Source: Bacteroidaceae bacterium (GTDB taxonomy: Bacteria > Bacteroidota > Bacteroidia > Bacteroidales > Bacteroidaceae). Taken from it: a stretch of DNA of 64,000 bases. The DNA lies in assembly GCA_017938245.1 (NCBI GenBank), contig JAGBBX010000004.1:1-64000 (forward strand), read 5' to 3'. Positions 18,555 through 27,332 of the stretch are shown here, one piece after another; the stretch's first letter is position 1, and each line of letters begins with the position of its first letter. The notes beneath the pieces are model-generated. The model was not told the DNA's origin. It saw only the letters and a list, made by a program, of their open reading frames with translations, and did not search any database. A program made the position numbers and the translations under genes.

Positions 18555-18588
18555 AATGCCGTCCTTATAAGGGCGGCATTATTTTGTG
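18555..18588 (+). terminator. Intrinsic terminator after rplT
   Basis: AATGCCGTCC pairs with GGGCGGCATT (one G-U pair) around a TTATAA loop, followed by a short T-run. It closes the translation operon. Confidence 0.88.
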
Positions 18589-18640
18589 CAGTGTGTTATA
18601 GGGTAGAGTAGAGGCAAATAAACTCTCTACGCAACTGTTG

Positions 18641-19399
18641 CGGGCGATTAAAAATCGCCCCTACGCGCAATGAGTTTTATTAATGGGGTATAAAGTGTTT
18701 ATATCCTCGCCCGAATCATTGCTTTGTCCGATACGTTTGCAAAAGTAATTAGAAACAAGCAAATATGAAGAGATTATCTGTGTGTTAATTCTTGCTTGTG
18801 TTTCGGCCAGGGGAAGGGAATATGTCGCTTTGCTCATTACCGCTGTTGCGGGCGATTAAAAATCGCCCCTACGCGCAATGAGTTTTATTAATGGGTATAA
18901 AGTGTTTATATCCTCGCAGACAGTAGGGGCGATTTGTAATCGCCCGAATCATTGCTTTAACCGAAACTGCTGCAAAAGTAAATTCCAAACAAACTGCCGA
19001 TTAAGCGAGTGCAAAGAAAACTTGTTTACTGTGCTCATTACCTCGGTTGCGAGCGATTGCAAATCGCCCCTACACGCAATGAGCTTTATTAATAAATATA
19101 AAGTGTTTATATCCTCGCGGATAGTAGGGGCGGTTTGTAATCGCCCGAATCATTGCTTTGTCCGATACGTTTGCAAAAGTAATTAGAAACAAGCAAATAT
19201 GAAGAGATTATCTATGTGTTAATTCTTGCTTGTGTTTCGGGCAGGGGAAGGGAGTATGTCGCTTTGCGACCGAATAACAGTTTTGCTCATTACCGCTGTT
19301 GCTGGCGATTAAAAATCGCCCCTACGCGCAATGAGTTTTATTAATGGGTATAAAGTGTTTATATCCTCGCGGATAGTAGGGGCGATTTGTAATCGCCCG
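18641..19399. repeat. Upstream array of REP-doublet repeats (four copies)
   Basis: Four copies of a doublet made of palindrome CGGGCGATT..AATCGCCCCTAC, about 50 bp of AT-rich sequence, and the inverted palindrome GTAGGGGCGATT..AATCGCCCG. First palindromes start at 18641, 18849, 19050 and 19302; second ones at 18923, 19124 and 19376. The first copy has lost its second palindrome. Doublets are joined by a shared linker of 100-150 bp, giving periods of about 200-250 bp. The whole 1083-bp gap 18533-19615 holds no credible gene. The same repeats recur after the glycosidase gene. Confidence 0.9.
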
Positions 19400-19615
19400 A
19401 ATCATTGCAAAAGTAACTCCCAAACAACCCGGCCCGTTGAAAAACAGAACTTTAACAAGTCGCAATTAACACTATTTAACAAAATTGGGGGGGGTAAAAA
19501 GTATCTTTGTAGTATATTTGCAATAATTAAGAGTAATTGTGTTTAATTTGGAACACTGCGTACTAAAATGTAAATAAATTTATCATAAATAATAACTAAC
19601 CAAATTTTTAATCCT

Positions 19616-22600
19616 ATGAAGAAACTTCTGTTTTTCTTGGTCGGAGCGCTGTGTCTCTCAACACAGGTGTTCGCCGACAAAGTGACAGCTTCAAAGACAT
19701 TGCCCACCGAGGGTAAGCCCGAGCACGTTTACACAATGGTAAGCGGCAATGGCGCGTATGTCGGAGCTACAACAGCACCTGTTCAGGGTGACGAAGAGAA
19801 TGGACTCTTTGCTTTCTACGAGGTAGATGGAGTGAGTGGTGCCTATTACATCTACAGCCATAATGCAAAAAAATGGCTGGGATACGATAAGGCTGCAAGC
19901 TACAGCAATGGCAAGGGTTTTGTGAAACTCTATGACAGCAAGCCCGAAGGTCTCTATTTCAGTGTGAACAACTATGCCGAGGACAACTATGAGATTGCTC
20001 CTTACACTACAAGCGGCAGTGTTGCAAGCAAGTATCTTAACTACTATGAGGGCGCTTCGGCTAACGTCGGCAAGACTCTTGGTCTGTGGCAGGATAATGG
20101 TGCAAAGGATGGCGGTAGCCGCTACACTTTCACCGAGTATGTGATTGCCGAGCGCACATATACAATATCTGTACCCGAGGGTGTAACAATCAAAATTGAT
20201 GGTAAGGTTTATGCCAATGGCGACAAGATTACCGTTGAAGGCTCTCTCGACAAGAGCAAGGTTATTGTAACTGCTCCCGAAGGCCGGTTTGCTGTTGTAT
20301 CGATAAATGATGTCGAGAATACAATTACTGTTAACGTAGCTACTTTGCCTACACAGCCCGAGTGCGCACCTTACGAGAATGCTTGGGTATATCCCAAACA
20401 GCAGGACAATGTGGGCGATGCTACCATCAGCGAGGGCGAGAATGCTTATACTCTCAGCAATAAGGTTCTTGCTGCAAGCTACGTGAAGGTGGGCGATGCT
20501 CTCTACTTCGCAGGTTCTAATGCGATGAATCTTGTAGCGGGTACCGAGCCTTTCACTGTTGGGTTTGGCAGTGGTGACAACGTGCCTGCTTCGGCAATGA
20601 CACTTAAGAGTGTAAAGAGTGAGACTCTCTCGCCCAAAGCCGATGCCATCGGTGGTGCCGAGCACTTTGGTGGTGTTCAGCTTGTTGCCGAGTATGAGTA
20701 CACATATAAAGAGACAAAAATAGAGATTCTGTGGCGTGCGGTATTGCGTAACGGCAGCCACTATCTGCGCACCGAGATGGAGCTGACAGGCGTTGACAAT
20801 GTCGATATGTACAACGTTATTCCTATGATTTACAACGTGGATACCGAGGCTGCCGGCTCTACACCTAAGGTGGTTGGTAACACTCGCGGTGCCGTTCTTG
20901 CAAGCAATAAGATTTTCGCAGGTCTTGAGACACCTACTGCTTATAATACAGTTGGTGAGGCTACAGGCGAGAGCGATCCCTGGGAACTTGCCGAGACTCT
21001 TCCCGTCGTAGCACTCACAGCATCGTCGTGGGAGCGTGTCGAAGAGGTGCCCAATCGTGTAATAGAGGCTACAGGCGCAGGCTATCCCAATGTATATGCT
21101 TACGTTGTAGAGAACGTAGAGCTTAAAGAGGGACAAAAGGTCGAGACAACAGTGCAGTACACAAGCGGTTCGCACCGTCTTAACTTTGGTGGTGCCGACC
21201 TGTTGGATGTTACAGGTAATATCTCGGCAGTTGACTATCACAGCGGTTATTCGGGTGGTCAGCACAGCGATAATACTTTCAGCTTTATCGCTCCTTACGA
21301 TGGTGTATTTGCAGTGCGTGTATTCGTTGAGGATAAGACAGAGTCTATCGATGCATCGAGCAACCTTACTATCAGCATCTATAATGCTAAGGAGGGTGTT
21401 GTTGTAAATACTGCAATTGTTGGTATTCAGGGCCGTTGGAGCCGTAACACCACACTTGCAGCAGGCGACACCTGGAAGGTAGCGTCGGTAGTGGGTCTTA
21501 TTGCACAGGATGGCAAAGAGGCAAGCGAGAATATCCGCGAGACACAGAAGCGCCGTTCGTTCCTTGCATATAGCGAGCGCGAGCGTGCAGTGCCCTGGCG
21601 TGTATTCCCCCATTATAACAGCTGGTACGAGCTTAATATCGACCGTAACAATGCTGCCCCCGGACAGGAGCACACCAATTTTACATCAGATCAGGTAATG
21701 GATGTATTGAAGCAGTGGAAGACCAATTATTACGATAAATATGGCGAGGGTATCGTTGCCTTTGTAATTGATGATGGTTGGGATAACTATGGTCCCTGGA
21801 CATTCCACAAGGGATTCCCCAACGAGATGCGCGATATAGCGGCTGCTGCCAAAGAGATGGGCGCAGGTGTAGGTGCCTGGTTGGGCCCTGTTGGTGGTTA
21901 CGGTCAGAGTGGTAACTATCGTCGTGCTTATTGGAGCAATCAGGGTGGTATGCAGCTCTCGAATCCTGCTTACTATGAGGCATATTTGAAGGCTGCCAAT
22001 AATCTTGTTTGTCAGCAGGATGGTGTAGAAGGATTTAACCGTGCTACCGATAACTATCTCTTCTTTAAGTTTGACGGTATTTCGGCTCAGTTCTCGGCTA
22101 CAGGTCCCGATGCAGGTGACACAGGTAACGAGAATGCCGAGGGTATCATCCGCCTCGAGCAGTATGTGCGCGAGAATATGCGTGAGGATATCTTCTTCAA
22201 TACTACTGTAGGTACTTGGGCTTCTCCCTTCTGGTATCAGATTAGTGATGCTACTTGGCGTCAGGAGGCCGACTATGGCGAGGCCGGCAACAACAGCATC
22301 GACCGCGAGAAGTGGATTACCTATCGCGACCGTCTTGTTTATCAGAACTACGTACAGAACTCTCCTCTTTGCCCCATCAACACAATGATGACTCACGGAT
22401 TCATCCTCACAAAGTTTGGTGCGGTGTCTAAGAATATGACATACGATGCTGTTCTTCGCGAGTTGCGTTGTGCATTCCTCTGTGGTTCGGGTATGGTTGA
22501 GCTTTATGCCGACTACTCACTTATGAACAGCATCAACGGTGGTAAACTGTGGGAAGACCTTGCTGAGTGTGTTGCTTGGCAGAAGAAGAACGCCGATGTT

Positions 22601-24265
22601 CTGCCCGATGCTCACTGGGTAGGTGGAAGCCCCTGGACAGGTAGCGTGCAGCAGGTTTACGGTTGGGGCGCTTGGAACGGTGCAAAGGCAACTTTGGCTT
22701 TGCGTAACGGTGCTAACAGCCCTCAGACCTATAAGTTTACTCTTCGCGAGGCACTTGAGATTCCTGCAAATATCAGCGGTGCAATCATTCTTAACAAGTC
22801 ATTCAAGGTACAGGAGGCACTCAGCGGTCTTGCCGAAGGTGTTGCAATCGACATCGACGAGCCTTTGACTGTTACACTTCCTGCAAGTTCGGTATACGGT
22901 TTCGACGGTTTGAACAGCGACCCCTCACAGGTCCCTTTTGAGGTTGTCGACATCACTCCCAAGAGCGCTGAGGCAGTAGATGTTATCAAGGTCACTTTCA
23001 ATGCCGAGATTAAAAGTGCCCCAGTAAACGATTATGCCCCTACAGGCGTTGCACTCGCACTATACGACGAAAATAGAGATAGAGTCGTTGCATACAACAA
23101 GGGCTTTACAATAGAGGGTAACACACTCACCGTTGTACTCGAAAAGAAGGTAACTACCCCGGGTACCTATCATTTTCTAATCCCCGAGTTTGTTGTTGCC
23201 CGCGCCATCGACGATAAACCATATAGCGGTTGGCACACAATAACAGTAGTTGCACCTACTCCTCTTGCTATTAAGAGTGTTGAGCCTGCCGAGGATGTTT
23301 ACTCGCTTAAGACCATTGCTCTTACATTCAACAAGGAGATTGCCGACGCAGCAACAGGTGCCGAGGTTCTTTTTGTCGACGAGGAGGGAGAGAGTGTTAC
23401 ATCGGCTACATACAGCGTCGAGGGCAAGGTACTCACAGTGACTCTTGCTCAGGAGGTGACAACACCGGGCGAGTATACAGTGGTAATCCCCGAGGGCGTA
23501 GTTGTTGGAAAGAGCATCGGCGATGCGTTCAGCGGCGTACAGACAATTGTTATCGAGGAGTTCGATGTATATGAGCCCACAAACACCGGTACAAAGACAC
23601 GTAGCGACCGCGCTATCAATGCTATCGGTATAACAAGCGCAGCATACGGCGCCACAGAGTACACACTCACAGATACCGAGAAGGGACTCGACTATGTTGT
23701 TCTTGTAAATAAGGAAGAGCCGGTGAATTTTGTTGTTGCTCCCGGCGAGGAGGTTACTCCCGTTATGAACGCAGCCGGTTCTTGGGTACACTTTGCAGTG
23801 TATGTCGACTACGACGGCGATGGTTTTAAAGCCGGAATAAAAGAGGGTAGCAACTGGGAACCCACAGGTGACCTCGTTTCTTATTCGTTCTATAACAATA
23901 ACGCCGACAGCGACGAGCGCGGTTGGAACAGTGTAGGTGATGAGATTACAGGCAGCAACCGTAATAAACCCTCACTCCCCGCGTTCAAGGCTCCCGAGAA
24001 GGAGGGTACCTATCGTATCCGCTTCAAACAGGACTGGTGTAACATCGACCCGATGGGCGATGCTGACGGTAAATTCGGTGACTTCAAGGAGAACGGTGGT
24101 ACTATCATCGACGCTCTGCTTGTAGTTACAGGAACCGAGGGTATTGAGGATGTCAATGCAGCTACCGAGAGTAAAGGTGTTTACGACCTCACCGGTCGCA
24201 AAGTTAAAAAGGTTACTACTCCCGGCATTTACATCGTCAATGGTAAAAAAGTGCTGGTTAAGTGA
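19616..24265 (+). CDS. Large secreted putative GH-D-clan glycoside hydrolase with sorting domain
   Basis: A 1549-aa multidomain exported protein. Signal peptide 1-21 is followed by a ricin-like or binding N-terminal domain (to ~180), beta-sandwich regions, a carbohydrate-binding-like domain (~450-595), a TIM barrel (~655-1000), two Ig-like Big_5 repeats (~1110-1310), a DYDGDG-containing domain (~1395) and a C-terminal VYDLTGR...GIYIVNGKK segment (~1521-1549) like type IX sorting domains. The barrel has FVIDDGWD (716-723) and FKFDG (816-821) plus WRQEAD (881-886). D820 and D886 are candidate nucleophile and acid/base, spaced as in GH27/GH36 alpha-galactosidases (about 60 apart). No exact GH family is claimed. 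The substrate is unknown. Confidence 0.75.
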   Translation: MKKLLFFLVGALCLSTQVFADKVTASKTLPTEGKPEHVYTMVSGNGAYVGATTAPVQGDEENGLFAFYEVDGVSGAYYIYSHNAKKWLGYDKAASYSNGKGFVKLYDSKPEGLYFSVNNYAEDNYEIAPYTTSGSVASKYLNYYEGASANVGKTLGLWQDNGAKDGGSRYTFTEYVIAERTYTISVPEGVTIKIDGKVYANGDKITVEGSLDKSKVIVTAPEGRFAVVSINDVENTITVNVATLPTQPECAPYENAWVYPKQQDNVGDATISEGENAYTLSNKVLAASYVKVGDALYFAGSNAMNLVAGTEPFTVGFGSGDNVPASAMTLKSVKSETLSPKADAIGGAEHFGGVQLVAEYEYTYKETKIEILWRAVLRNGSHYLRTEMELTGVDNVDMYNVIPMIYNVDTEAAGSTPKVVGNTRGAVLASNKIFAGLETPTAYNTVGEATGESDPWELAETLPVVALTASSWERVEEVPNRVIEATGAGYPNVYAYVVENVELKEGQKVETTVQYTSGSHRLNFGGADLLDVTGNISAVDYHSGYSGGQHSDNTFSFIAPYDGVFAVRVFVEDKTESIDASSNLTISIYNAKEGVVVNTAIVGIQGRWSRNTTLAAGDTWKVASVVGLIAQDGKEASENIRETQKRRSFLAYSERERAVPWRVFPHYNSWYELNIDRNNAAPGQEHTNFTSDQVMDVLKQWKTNYYDKYGEGIVAFVIDDGWDNYGPWTFHKGFPNEMRDIAAAAKEMGAGVGAWLGPVGGYGQSGNYRRAYWSNQGGMQLSNPAYYEAYLKAANNLVCQQDGVEGFNRATDNYLFFKFDGISAQFSATGPDAGDTGNENAEGIIRLEQYVRENMREDIFFNTTVGTWASPFWYQISDATWRQEADYGEAGNNSIDREKWITYRDRLVYQNYVQNSPLCPINTMMTHGFILTKFGAVSKNMTYDAVLRELRCAFLCGSGMVELYADYSLMNSINGGKLWEDLAECVAWQKKNADVLPDAHWVGGSPWTGSVQQVYGWGAWNGAKATLALRNGANSPQTYKFTLREALEIPANISGAIILNKSFKVQEALSGLAEGVAIDIDEPLTVTLPASSVYGFDGLNSDPSQVPFEVVDITPKSAEAVDVIKVTFNAEIKSAPVNDYAPTGVALALYDENRDRVVAYNKGFTIEGNTLTVVLEKKVTTPGTYHFLIPEFVVARAIDDKPYSGWHTITVVAPTPLAIKSVEPAEDVYSLKTIALTFNKEIADAATGAEVLFVDEEGESVTSATYSVEGKVLTVTLAQEVTTPGEYTVVIPEGVVVGKSIGDAFSGVQTIVIEEFDVYEPTNTGTKTRSDRAINAIGITSAAYGATEYTLTDTEKGLDYVVLVNKEEPVNFVVAPGEEVTPVMNAAGSWVHFAVYVDYDGDGFKAGIKEGSNWEPTGDLVSYSFYNNNADSDERGWNSVGDEITGSNRNKPSLPAFKAPEKEGTYRIRFKQDWCNIDPMGDADGKFGDFKENGGTIIDALLVVTGTEGIEDVNAATESKGVYDLTGRKVKKVTTPGIYIVNGKKVLVK

Positions 24266-24448
24266 GAGGAGAGGCTGTCAAGCTTGCTTGAACAGAATAT
24301 CCCGAACCGACGCACGAAGCAAGAGCAGAAGATTTTTAAATATTATGCCTTGCAAGAAGGAGGAAAAATAAGTTCACTTGTTTAGTCGCAAAGCAGTTGG
24401 GCACAGCCAAAGGCTGGTTAAGTGAGCGGAGAGGCTGTCAAGCCGGTT
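24254..24448. repeat. Short direct duplication of the glycosidase gene 3' end
   Basis: The sequence covering the stop codon (CTGGTTAAGTGAG, then GGAGAGGCTGTCAAGC) at 24254-24285 recurs at 24413-24442 with one difference. The 127 bases between hold no gene. It may be the trace of an insertion or a local tandem duplication just past the stop. Confidence 0.6.
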
Positions 24449-24475
24449 AAGTAAATAGTTACTTATATATTGAAA

Positions 24476-24516
24476 CAATGTCTTCATCCTATAATAGGGT
24501 GGAGACATTGTTTTTT
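24476..24516 (+). terminator. Intrinsic terminator after the glycosidase gene
   Basis: A 15-bp stem with some G-U pairs (CAATGTCT... with ...AGACATTG, 24476-24510) is followed by six T residues. It is the first good terminator after the 1549-aa gene, 210 bp beyond its stop. Confidence 0.82.
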
Positions 24517-24526
24517 AGTAAGGGTT

Positions 24527-25129
24527 CGGGCGATTGGAAATCGCCCCTACGCGCAATGAGTTTTATTAATGGGGTATAAAGTGTTTATATCCTAGCGGAT
24601 AGTAGGGGCGATTTGTAATCGCCCGAACCATTGCTTTGTCCGATACGTTTGCAAAAGTAACTAGAAACAAGCAAATATGAAGAGATTATCTATGTGTTAA
24701 TTCTTGCTTGTGTTTCGGGCAGGGGAAGTGAATATGTAGCTTTACGCACGAATAACAGCTTTGCTCATTACCGCTGTTGCTGGCGATTGGAAATCGCCCC
24801 TACGCGCAATGAGTTTTATTAATGGGTATAAAGTGTTTATATCCTCGCGGATAGTAGGGGCGATTTGTAATCGCCCGAATCGTTGCTTTGTTCGATACGT
24901 TTGCAAAAATAAGTAGAAACAAGCAAATATGAAGAGATTATCTATGTGTTAATTCTTGCTTGTGTTTCGGGCGGTGAAGGGAATATGTAGCTTTGCGCCC
25001 GAATAACAGCTTTGCTCATTACCGCTGTTGCTGGCGATTGGAAATCGCCCCTACGCGCAATTAGTTTTATTAATGGGGTATAAAGTGTTTATATCCTTGC
25101 GGATAGTAGGGGCGATTTGTAATCGCCCG
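24527..25129. repeat. Downstream array of REP-doublet repeats (three copies)
   Basis: Three doublets, with first palindromes at 24527, 24780 and 25031 and second ones at 24602, 24854 and 25106. The period is about 252 bp. Sequence and orientation match the array at 18641-19399, including the linker with AAACAAGCAAATATGAAGAG. The array lies directly after the terminator of the glycosidase gene. Confidence 0.9.
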
Positions 25130-25292
25130 AATCATTGCGACTGAGAATAGCCGATTAAACTGTTTCATTAATCGCGTTCGAAGATTTCGATAACGTGTTT
25201 TCCTTAACTTATGATGGATGACGAGGATAGCTCTTTTAACAATCTTGAAGAATCTAAAAGAATAAAAATATAGATAAAAATAGAGGATAAAA

Positions 25293-25324
25293 TTTGTTTT
25301 TTAGGAATAAGTGTCGTATGTTTG
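25293..25324 (+). promoter_or_regulatory. Consensus Bacteroidales-type promoter
   Basis: TTTG at 25293-25296 and TATGTTTG at 25317-25324 are separated by 20 bp, matching the TTTG-N19-21-TAnnTTTG promoter. It is the best match seen in this window and has no annotated gene downstream for nearly 1 kb. Confidence 0.6.
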
Positions 25325-25330
25325 TGTACG

Positions 25331-25640
25331 GTTTTGCTGCATCGATTGACTGGGAAACTCATCAAATTAATCTGAAAACCGAGATGCCTTCATATTGTTC
25401 AATGGCGGGCCACGCCTTCGGGTAGCTTTAGAGAGCCGGTGGATTACAAAGAACAGGAGCGCTCAAATCTTATATTCTCGGAGTTTCATCGTTCTCTTCG
25501 TGCAGCAAAACTTTTTTATGTCTATATGATTTACTGTTTGTCCCTCCATAACCCGGTGGGATATTTTTGTATTATTATTTGTTTATTCATAGCGGTAATT
25601 TTACTGATTTTCCGCTATGCGCATCAATGAATACCAAACA
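25331..25640 (+). other. Candidate small transcript (possible ncRNA or small ORF)
   Basis: The sequence following the consensus promoter at 25293 includes a GC-rich block at 25400-25440 (GGCGGGCCACGCC, then AGCCGGTGG) in an otherwise AT-rich setting and a CCCGGTGGG segment near 25555. A 63-codon frame opens at a GTG at 25439 and would encode a peptide with a hydrophobic C-terminal half, but there is no support beyond an open frame. Region 24517-26253 has no other gene candidate. Confidence 0.3.
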
Positions 25641-25735
25641 GGCGGCCACTGGCAGTTAATAGCAGGAAATAGCACCCCACTGACAATTAATAGCCGCCAC
25701 TAGCAGGTAGTCACCGTTAGTAGCGGCTAATTTAT
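25640..25735. repeat. Degenerate short direct repeats
   Basis: CCACTGGCAGTTAATAGC, then CCACTGACAATTAATAGC, then CCACTAGCAGGTAG occur within 70 bp, and TAGCCGC with GCGGCTA form an inverted pair at the end. Low-copy degenerate repeat, of unknown origin. Confidence 0.5.
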
Positions 25736-25775
25736 TGAATGTACTTTATCGGATGCTTACAAATTAAACGCTGTG

Positions 25776-25897
25776 CGGGCGATTAGAAATCGCCCCTACA
25801 AGCAACCATTAACAGCAAAACATAAAGAGGTTTACAACTATCACGTATTGTGCTAATTAATAACTCATTACGAGTAGGGGCGATTTTCAATCGCCCG
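25776..25897. repeat. Isolated REP doublet
   Basis: A single diverged doublet: palindromes at 25776-25799 and 25873-25897 in opposite orientation, with a spacer unrelated to that of the arrays near the glycosidase gene. Confidence 0.85.
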
Positions 25898-25910
25898 AAA
25901 CACCGACAAT

Positions 25911-25974
25911 GCTAAATTCAGCCTTCATTGTTATTTTTCTTCTACTTTTCGTGCCGACGAAAAGTAGGCAAAAG
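25911..25974. repeat. Copy 1 of a 64-bp element with a CTACTTTTCGT palindrome
   Basis: CTACTTTTCGT (25942-25952) pairs with ACGAAAAGTAG (25957-25967). The flanking sequence, GCTAAATTCAGCC and TTGTTATTTTTCT, is repeated in inverted orientation at 41866-41930. Confidence 0.85.
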
Positions 25975-25985
25975 GCTTGCTTTAG

Positions 25986-26077
25986 TATTTTTGAGGTAAA
26001 CATCGAAAATAGACTGCACTCGCTTTGAAAAATATTGAAGTAACTTCATATTTCTCGCTCGTTTGTTAGTATTTTTG
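25986..26077 (+). repeat. Periodic element, single unit plus partial (84-bp period)
   Basis: TATTTTTG at 25986 and again at 26070, 84 bp apart, each followed by GAGGTAAA. Between them are GCACTCGC (26016-26023), a hairpin (AAATA-TGAAG with CTTCA-TATTT, 26030-26053) and GCTCGTTTG (26057-26065). The order and spacing are the same as in the arrays at 38031 and 62961, with a different hairpin sequence. Confidence 0.75.
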
Positions 26078-26253
26078 AGGTAAAAGTGGCAATATTAGCT
26101 TCGTCAATAGCACTTCTTGGGATTATTCTATTTTTATCGGACAGTAATAATTTTTTATCTGTTTTACTTGTGAATACATTATAAAGACGAAAAAATAGTG
26201 CTATTGTGACAAGTTTTAACAGTTTTTAACCAAATCACCGTAAAAGAAAAGTC

Positions 26254-26275
26254 AGCCGCCCGAACTCGGGCGGCT
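26254..26275 (-). terminator. Intrinsic terminator of the korAB operon
   Basis: AGCCGCCCG and CGGGCGGCT form a perfect 9-bp stem with a 4-nt loop. On the minus strand a T-rich tract follows. It ends the korAB operon. Confidence 0.82.
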
Positions 26276-26300
26276 AACTAATATTGGAAAGATGTTCTTT

Positions 26301-27299
26301 TTACTTTATCTCCCAAGTTTCGTTGGTCTCCAAAAGTTCGGCAAAGGTGTGGTAGGGTTTCATAGCCTTTACCTCTTCGACCTGCCGGTGGACGCTGTCG
26401 TTGTATGTGGGTGCCTCGACATCGCGGATAACACCAAGAGCAACGGGAAAATCGGGCCCTTCCATAAGTGCGAGCTTAAGATGCAGGGTGGGGTCGACGC
26501 AGTGTGCATCGTGAACAAGAATATCCTTCTCGTTTACTTCCTCTACCTTAACAACTTTAAGACCGAATCCCTCTTGTGCAAGAGCAAACTCATTGTTCTC
26601 GCCGAAAATCATAGGCTTGCCGTGCTCAAGATAGATTGCGTTCTTTGCGCGTCCCTCTTTTGTGTAAACACTCTCGTGTGTACCGTTGTTGAAGATTACG
26701 CAATTTTGCAATACCTCGGTAACCGATGCGCCTTTATGTTTGGCTGCTGCCTTAAGGCACTCTACCGCTGCCGACATATCGGTGGCAACGCAACGGGCAA
26801 AGAAATTACCGCGAGCTCCGAAACATAGCTCGGCAGGACGGAAGGGGTCCTCTACTGTACCGTAGGGCGACGACTTGCTGACAAAACCGCGCTTCGAGGT
26901 GGGCGAGTACTGTCCCTTTGTAAGACCGTAGATGCGATTGTTAAGGAGAATCATATTAAGGTCGATGTTGCGGCGCACTGCGTGGATAAAGTGGTTACCA
27001 CCAATGGCAAGGCCGTCACCATCGCCCGATACCTGCCACACTGTGAGGTTGGGGTTAGCTACCTTTGCTCCTGTGGCAATGGCTGCCGCGCGTCCGTGTA
27101 TCGTGTGGAAGCCGTAAGTGTTCATATAGTAGGGTAGGCGCGATGAACATCCGATACCCGATATTACTGCAATTTCGTGGGGGGCAACGCCTAATTCGCT
27201 CATTGCCTTGTGCAGCGCTCCAAGAAATGCGTGGTCGCCGCAACCGGGACACCAACGGGGCTGTCCGAACTTGTAGTCTTGTGCTTTATATTCGCTCAT
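26301..27299 (-). CDS. korB: 2-oxoacid:ferredoxin oxidoreductase, beta subunit
   Basis: A 332-aa subunit of the KorAB type that oxidatively decarboxylates a 2-oxoacid (probably 2-oxoglutarate) to an acyl-CoA with ferredoxin as electron acceptor. The thiamine-diphosphate site is visible as GDGD (residues 92-95) followed by NNRIYG. C17 and C20 (WCPGCGDH) precede it, as in this family. It lies 33 bp after korA. Pyruvate or branched-chain substrate use cannot be excluded from sequence. Confidence 0.93.
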   Translation of the reverse strand: MSEYKAQDYKFGQPRWCPGCGDHAFLGALHKAMSELGVAPHEIAVISGIGCSSRLPYYMNTYGFHTIHGRAAAIATGAKVANPNLTVWQVSGDGDGLAIGGNHFIHAVRRNIDLNMILLNNRIYGLTKGQYSPTSKRGFVSKSSPYGTVEDPFRPAELCFGARGNFFARCVATDMSAAVECLKAAAKHKGASVTEVLQNCVIFNNGTHESVYTKEGRAKNAIYLEHGKPMIFGENNEFALAQEGFGLKVVKVEEVNEKDILVHDAHCVDPTLHLKLALMEGPDFPVALGVIRDVEAPTYNDSVHRQVEEVKAMKPYHTFAELLETNETWEIK

Positions 27300-27332
27300 A
27301 ACTGTAATTTTTTGTTGGTTAAACGGTTGGTG

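Noticed and set aside
19691-21673. 660-aa minus-strand frame opposite the glycosidase gene
   Set aside because: It has no domain and is Cys/Ile-rich in the way of shadows; the opposite strand has a clear multidomain protein with signal peptide.
21686-23791. Minus-strand frames of 236 and 204 aa over the glycosidase gene
   Set aside because: Same reason as the 660-aa shadow; no independent support.
18641-25129. CRISPR array
   Set aside because: Repeats are palindromic doublets with near-identical, not unique, linkers of 100-150 bp, and there are no cas genes nearby.
25439-25630. 63-aa plus-strand gene
   Set aside because: Not called as a gene: GTG start, no family and no context; kept only as part of a candidate transcript.
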